Part shown: one piece after another, positions 7,045-9,365 of the stretch
How positions within the stretch are numbered: position 1 is the first letter of the stretch
Layout: each line of letters begins with the position of its first letter
Origin: an uncultured Bacteroidales bacterium
Lineage (GTDB): Bacteria; Bacteroidota; Bacteroidia; Bacteroidales; Paludibacteraceae
Direction: 5' to 3'
Assembly: GCA_937885465.1 (NCBI GenBank)
Contig: CAKZZM010000095.1
Location: forward strand, 1 to 9,365
Length of the DNA stretch: 9,365 nt
Program-made: the position numbers and the translations under genes
The notes under the pieces: model-generated
Databases searched by the model: none
What the model saw: the letters and a program-made list of their open reading frames with translations, nothing else
What the model was told of the DNA's origin: nothing

Positions 7045-8769
7045 TTATTTCTGAATGTCCTTTGTACCTTGTACATTGTCCCTTTGTACATTATTCTGGT
7101 ATTCTTTCGGGGAGACGCCGAAGTATTTCTTGAATGCCGTGGAGAACACATTAGGAGCTTTGAACCCCACGGAGTACCCCACTTGCGAGACATTGACATC
7201 ACCGTTTAAGAGCAGTTGTGCAGCCTGTTTCAGCCGCAGCTCGCGTACAAAGGAGCCGACACCGGTACCGGTAATATCCTTCACGCGGCGTTGCAGTTGT
7301 GCGCGGCTCACGCCCACCGCATCGGCTATCTTCTCCACCGAGAGGTCGGAGTCGTCTAAATGGGCGGTGATGTACTCCATCATCTTCTCCATCAATATTT
7401 TGTCATTGCCTTTAAGTTCGACGGTCAGCGTCAGAGGCAGCTCGTGCGAACGGTTGATATAGAACTGCAACTGCTCGCGCAGCAGCTGACGCTCTTTAGC
7501 CCTGTGGTATGCATATACGATATAATTAATGACACCCAAGATCAAAATGATATAAAGGACTATCGCCCACCACCTCAGATACAAAGGCGGAATGATATGT
7601 ATAATCCATTTCGCCGGTTCGCTGTATGCCACGCCGTCACGGGCACGAACCATCAGCACATGGCGTCCGTAGCCTAAGTGGGAAAGTGTGATCGCGCTCT
7701 CGCCCGGAAGTGTGGAATGCCAAACAGGGCTGTCGTCATCTGCAAAGCGGTAGAGGTAACTCACATTGCGGTTGTCGCGCATGTCAAGAGGCGAGAACTG
7801 CATGGTAATTAGATTGTCCAAGTATGAAACACGTATTTTCTGCGTAGGTGTCACACGTTTGCCGGACACGTAGAGACTGCTCAGCGCAATCGGTCGGGTG
7901 AACGGTTTGCCTGCCAACAGCCTCGGGGATATGATTGTCACTCCGTTGTCGTCAGGGAAGAGCAGTTCACCCGTTGGCAGATTGTCGCCTGCTCCGCGCA
8001 CATAGCGGTACGCCTGCATGCCGTTGCCGAGGTAGTAGTTGATGAAGTCGTTAGGGCTCTGCCCGGACTCAATCATCGTTATGCCGTGGAAGGTACTCAT
8101 CCATATATTGCCGTCCTCATCGCGCAACATGCGGCAAATGACGTTGCTCGGCAGACCATCCTCCATCGTATAGCGGGAGCATGCCGATGCCTCACAGACA
8201 AACAATCCTTTGTTGGTAGCCAAATAGGTTTTGCCGCCGTAAAAGAGTATATCATACACTGCGGTGGTCAATAGTTGCTCAGCCACTCTCGCGCTATTCT
8301 CGCGCCACTGAGGCTCCACCATGCAGTGGTTCCGTGTATCATATAAATCGATTCCCGAGTAATGCCCTATCCATAATATACCCGCGCTGTCCAATGCTAA
8401 TTTATTGACATAGATATTCGTCGGGTAATAACCTTCGGGCGTGCTCAACGCCATCGTCTGCATGTCAATCCGTTGCACGCCGCCTTCCATCATACCGGCA
8501 TACACAATGCCGGGTTCTGCCTCCACCATACTTTTCACCTTGTTGGTGGAGAGATAGAGGTGAGCGATCTCCTTCGTACTTTGTACATCGTTCCTTTGTA
8601 CATTGTACATTGTCCCTTTGTACATTAACTTGTCCCTTTGTACATCAAACACATAGATTCCCTCGGTTGTCGTACCGATAAGGAATCTTCCATCGCTCAG
8701 TTCTAATGCCGAAGCACCTGTCAGTCCGGGCAGCAGGGTGGCTCCTGTCTGCTCGCCGTTGCGGTTGAT
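7045..8769 (-). CDS. Transmembrane sensor/AraC-type regulator, N-terminally truncated, no kinase domains
   Basis: About 574 C-terminal residues of a glycan-sensing activator remain. In order they hold part of a periplasmic beta-propeller with Reg_prop blades (about 8769-7888; DSAGILWIGHYSGIDLYD and DEDGNIWMSTFHGITMI), a Y_Y_Y Ig-like domain (about 7827-7591), one membrane helix (about 7578-7507; WWAIVLYIILILGVINYIVY) and an AraC HTH domain (about 7350-7099; LSVEKIADAVGVSRAQLQRR, then VGYSVGFKAPNVFSTAFKKY). Only about 54 residues separate helix and HTH, so the histidine kinase, ATPase and receiver modules of a classical hybrid two-component sensor are absent. The signal peptide and most blades are missing because the frame runs into foreign sequence near 8770. 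A repeat-encoded insert (copy D) sits in a blade, and the tail after SPKEYQ is encoded by copy C. It probably activates the adjacent susC operon. Confidence 0.85.
   Translation of the reverse strand: MNRNGEQTGATLLPGLTGASALELSDGRFLIGTTTEGIYVFDVQRDKLMYKGTMYNVQRNDVQSTKEIAHLYLSTNKVKSMVEAEPGIVYAGMMEGGVQRIDMQTMALSTPEGYYPTNIYVNKLALDSAGILWIGHYSGIDLYDTRNHCMVEPQWRENSARVAEQLLTTAVYDILFYGGKTYLATNKGLFVCEASACSRYTMEDGLPSNVICRMLRDEDGNIWMSTFHGITMIESGQSPNDFINYYLGNGMQAYRYVRGAGDNLPTGELLFPDDNGVTIISPRLLAGKPFTRPIALSSLYVSGKRVTPTQKIRVSYLDNLITMQFSPLDMRDNRNVSYLYRFADDDSPVWHSTLPGESAITLSHLGYGRHVLMVRARDGVAYSEPAKWIIHIIPPLYLRWWAIVLYIILILGVINYIVYAYHRAKERQLLREQLQFYINRSHELPLTLTVELKGNDKILMEKMMEYITAHLDDSDLSVEKIADAVGVSRAQLQRRVKDITGTGVGSFVRELRLKQAAQLLLNGDVNVSQVGYSVGFKAPNVFSTAFKKYFGVSPKEYQNNVQRDNVQGTKDIQK
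7059..7096 (+). repeat. Dispersed TTTGTACATTG-type repeat, copy C (regulator C-terminal tail)
   Basis: The plus strand here matches the minus strand of 1561-1598 at 37 of 38 positions. The regulator is on the minus strand, so this copy is read in the opposite sense from copies A and B. It encodes the hydrophilic tail NVQRDNVQGTKD, which follows the usual end of an AraC domain (SPKEYQ). Confidence 0.85.
8575..8646 (+). repeat. Dispersed TTTGTACATTG-type repeat, copy D (insert in a propeller blade)
   Basis: This is the longest copy, about 72 bp. TGTCCCTTTGTACAT occurs twice (8611-8625 and 8631-8645), with additional TTTGTACAT and TTGTACAT units at 8580-8609. Relative to the regulator it is oriented like copy C and encodes DVQRDKLMYKGTMYNVQR followed by NDVQSTK, a hydrophilic stretch between a blade strand (GIYVF) and the next recognisable blade sequence. 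The reading frame stays open throughout. Confidence 0.85.
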
Positions 8770-8770
8770 T
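8770..8770. other. Composition and gene-identity junction (probable assembly chimera)
   Basis: Homology changes within a few codons of this point. On the minus strand the protein reads ISKLETQLEA (FliD coiled region) and then INRNGEQTGATLLPG (regulator propeller). Base composition changes too: I count 37 G/C in the 60 bases 8701-8760 but 18 in 8941-9000. The exact breakpoint is uncertain by roughly 10 bp. The frame is preserved, so a gene caller would report one fused protein. Confidence 0.75.
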
Positions 8771-9365
8771 GCTTCTAGTTGAGTTTCTAATTTAGAGATT
8801 TTAGTGTTAGAATTTTTTATCTGAGTGTCTAATGCTGAAGTTTTGGAGCTTATAATTCCTCCTGACTGAATCCAGCTGGAAAGCTGCCTGTCAAGTAGGA
8901 ATCCAATTCCACTGTCAATTATTAAATCTCCGTCGGAGTCAAAGCCGAAGAGATTTTTTATTTCTGTCAGATCGCTTTCTAAAAAGCTGTCTAATTTTTT
9001 TTCGTCAATTTCCAGGTAACCGCGCATTTGAGAGGCTGAGTATCCGGAGCCGTTTCCTGAGGCATTTGATGAAATTCCTATCTGCGAAAGCTGAGTAATT
9101 GTTGAATTTTCTGATGCCTTGTAAACAGAAGAAATGGTTCTTTGCAAAGATGATTTTCCGTTTGTAAGGGAAAAATCACCTTGGAACATACCAAGTTTTT
9201 CGTTTGCCTCTTCTTTTTCGCTGTCACTTAAATAGTCTAGTTCAGAAACGATTTCCGGTTTGTTTATTGTTAAAATGTTCAGTTCTGCAATAACCTGATT
9301 ATAATTTCCCACAAAGCTAATTAAGGCATCTTTTGCACTTTCTGTGTCAGGATCTATTTTAATGG
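8770..9365 (-). CDS. fliD: Flagellar hook-associated protein 2 (FliD, filament cap), partial, spirochete-like
   Basis: About 198 residues of FliD are present, with both ends missing. The frame is open to the right edge (…SAKDALISFVGNYNQVIAEL…), so the GTG at 9312 is internal and not a start. FliD caps the flagellar filament and guides flagellin assembly. Family features are the segment LSQIGISSNASG, then RGYLEIDEKKLDSFLESDL, NLFGFDSDGDLIIDSGI, SSWIQSGGIISSKTSALDTQ, and a final helical stretch KNSNTKISKLETQLEA. These match the FliD C-terminal domain, and the DSDGDLIIDSG wording is what I associate with Treponema. The gene should continue leftward for another 40-60 residues with a C-terminal coiled coil, but instead switches to the regulator sequence. 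AT-rich codons (TTA, AAA, ATT) contrast with the neighbouring genes. Confidence 0.85.

Noticed and set aside
6787..7209. 140-residue plus-strand open frame across the intergenic region
   Set aside because: Its peptide is a direct translation of the 8-bp, 9-bp and 10-bp arrays and dispersed repeat copy C (FRYFGISIFRYS, NELDELDEK, CTLYIVPLY), then runs antisense to the regulator. This is repeat translation, not a gene.
7675..7687. 13-bp match to the 7023-7035 inverted-repeat arm (TAAGTGGGAAAGT)
   Set aside because: It lies in the regulator's Y_Y_Y coding region, encoding the ordinary residues around TLSHL, and does not extend further. A chance match or minor duplication, too weak to call a third arm.
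7045..9312. A single 755-residue FliD-propeller-AraC fusion protein
   Set aside because: The GTG at 9312 is internal to a frame open to the window edge. The two halves belong to different families, compositions and probable phyla, so I treat it as two partial genes joined at about 8770.
1..9365. CRISPR arrays, tRNA or rRNA genes
   Set aside because: No regularly spaced repeat-spacer pattern and no cloverleaf or rRNA-like sequence was seen. The repeats present are contiguous arrays or dispersed coding words.

Overview
The window reads as two unrelated pieces of DNA joined near position 8770. Positions 1 to about 8769 look like an anaerobic Bacteroidales genome (Bacteroides/Prevotella-type, moderate to high GC). 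They carry a glycan-uptake locus in the order characteristic of that order: a SusC-like TonB-dependent transporter, a SusD-like lipoprotein and a surface glycan-binding lipoprotein. Positions from about 8770 to the right edge are visibly AT-rich and encode part of FliD, the flagellar filament cap, in the form seen in Treponema-type spirochetes. Bacteroidales have no flagella, and both genes are broken at the join. A chimeric assembly is therefore the most economical reading, although the reading frame happens to stay open across it.

Layout, left to right. Positions 3-80 (+) hold the tail of a truncated IS66-type transposase reading frame. Positions 87-121 form a strong hairpin that ends the sus operon, which is transcribed leftward. 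The operon on the minus strand is susC (6796-3587), susD (3487-1637) and an IPT/TIG-containing glycan-binding lipoprotein (1623-142). Upstream of susC, 6797-7044 is a 248-bp intergenic region packed with short repeats: an 8-bp repeat in five units, a 9-bp repeat, a 10-bp repeat, an AT-rich palindrome, and a perfect 15-bp inverted repeat bracketing 176 bp. Positions 7045-8769 (-) hold the C-terminal 574 residues or so of a membrane-spanning sensor/regulator: periplasmic beta-propeller, Y_Y_Y domain, one transmembrane helix, AraC-type DNA-binding domain. It lacks the histidine kinase and receiver modules of classical hybrid two-component systems.

Probable working: the regulator senses a glycan fragment in the periplasm and activates the susC operon downstream of it. 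SusD and the TIG lipoprotein capture glycan at the cell surface, and SusC imports it using TonB energy. No carbohydrate-active enzyme lies in the window, so the substrate cannot be named.

The most unusual signal is a dispersed short repeat built from the words TTTGTACATTG and TCCCTTTGTACAT. It occurs four times, always inside coding sequence. In susD and the TIG lipoprotein, one orientation encodes the hydrophobic core of the lipoprotein signal peptide. In the regulator, the opposite orientation encodes a hydrophilic C-terminal tail and a hydrophilic insert in a propeller blade. Two copies match at 37 of 38 positions in inverted orientation.
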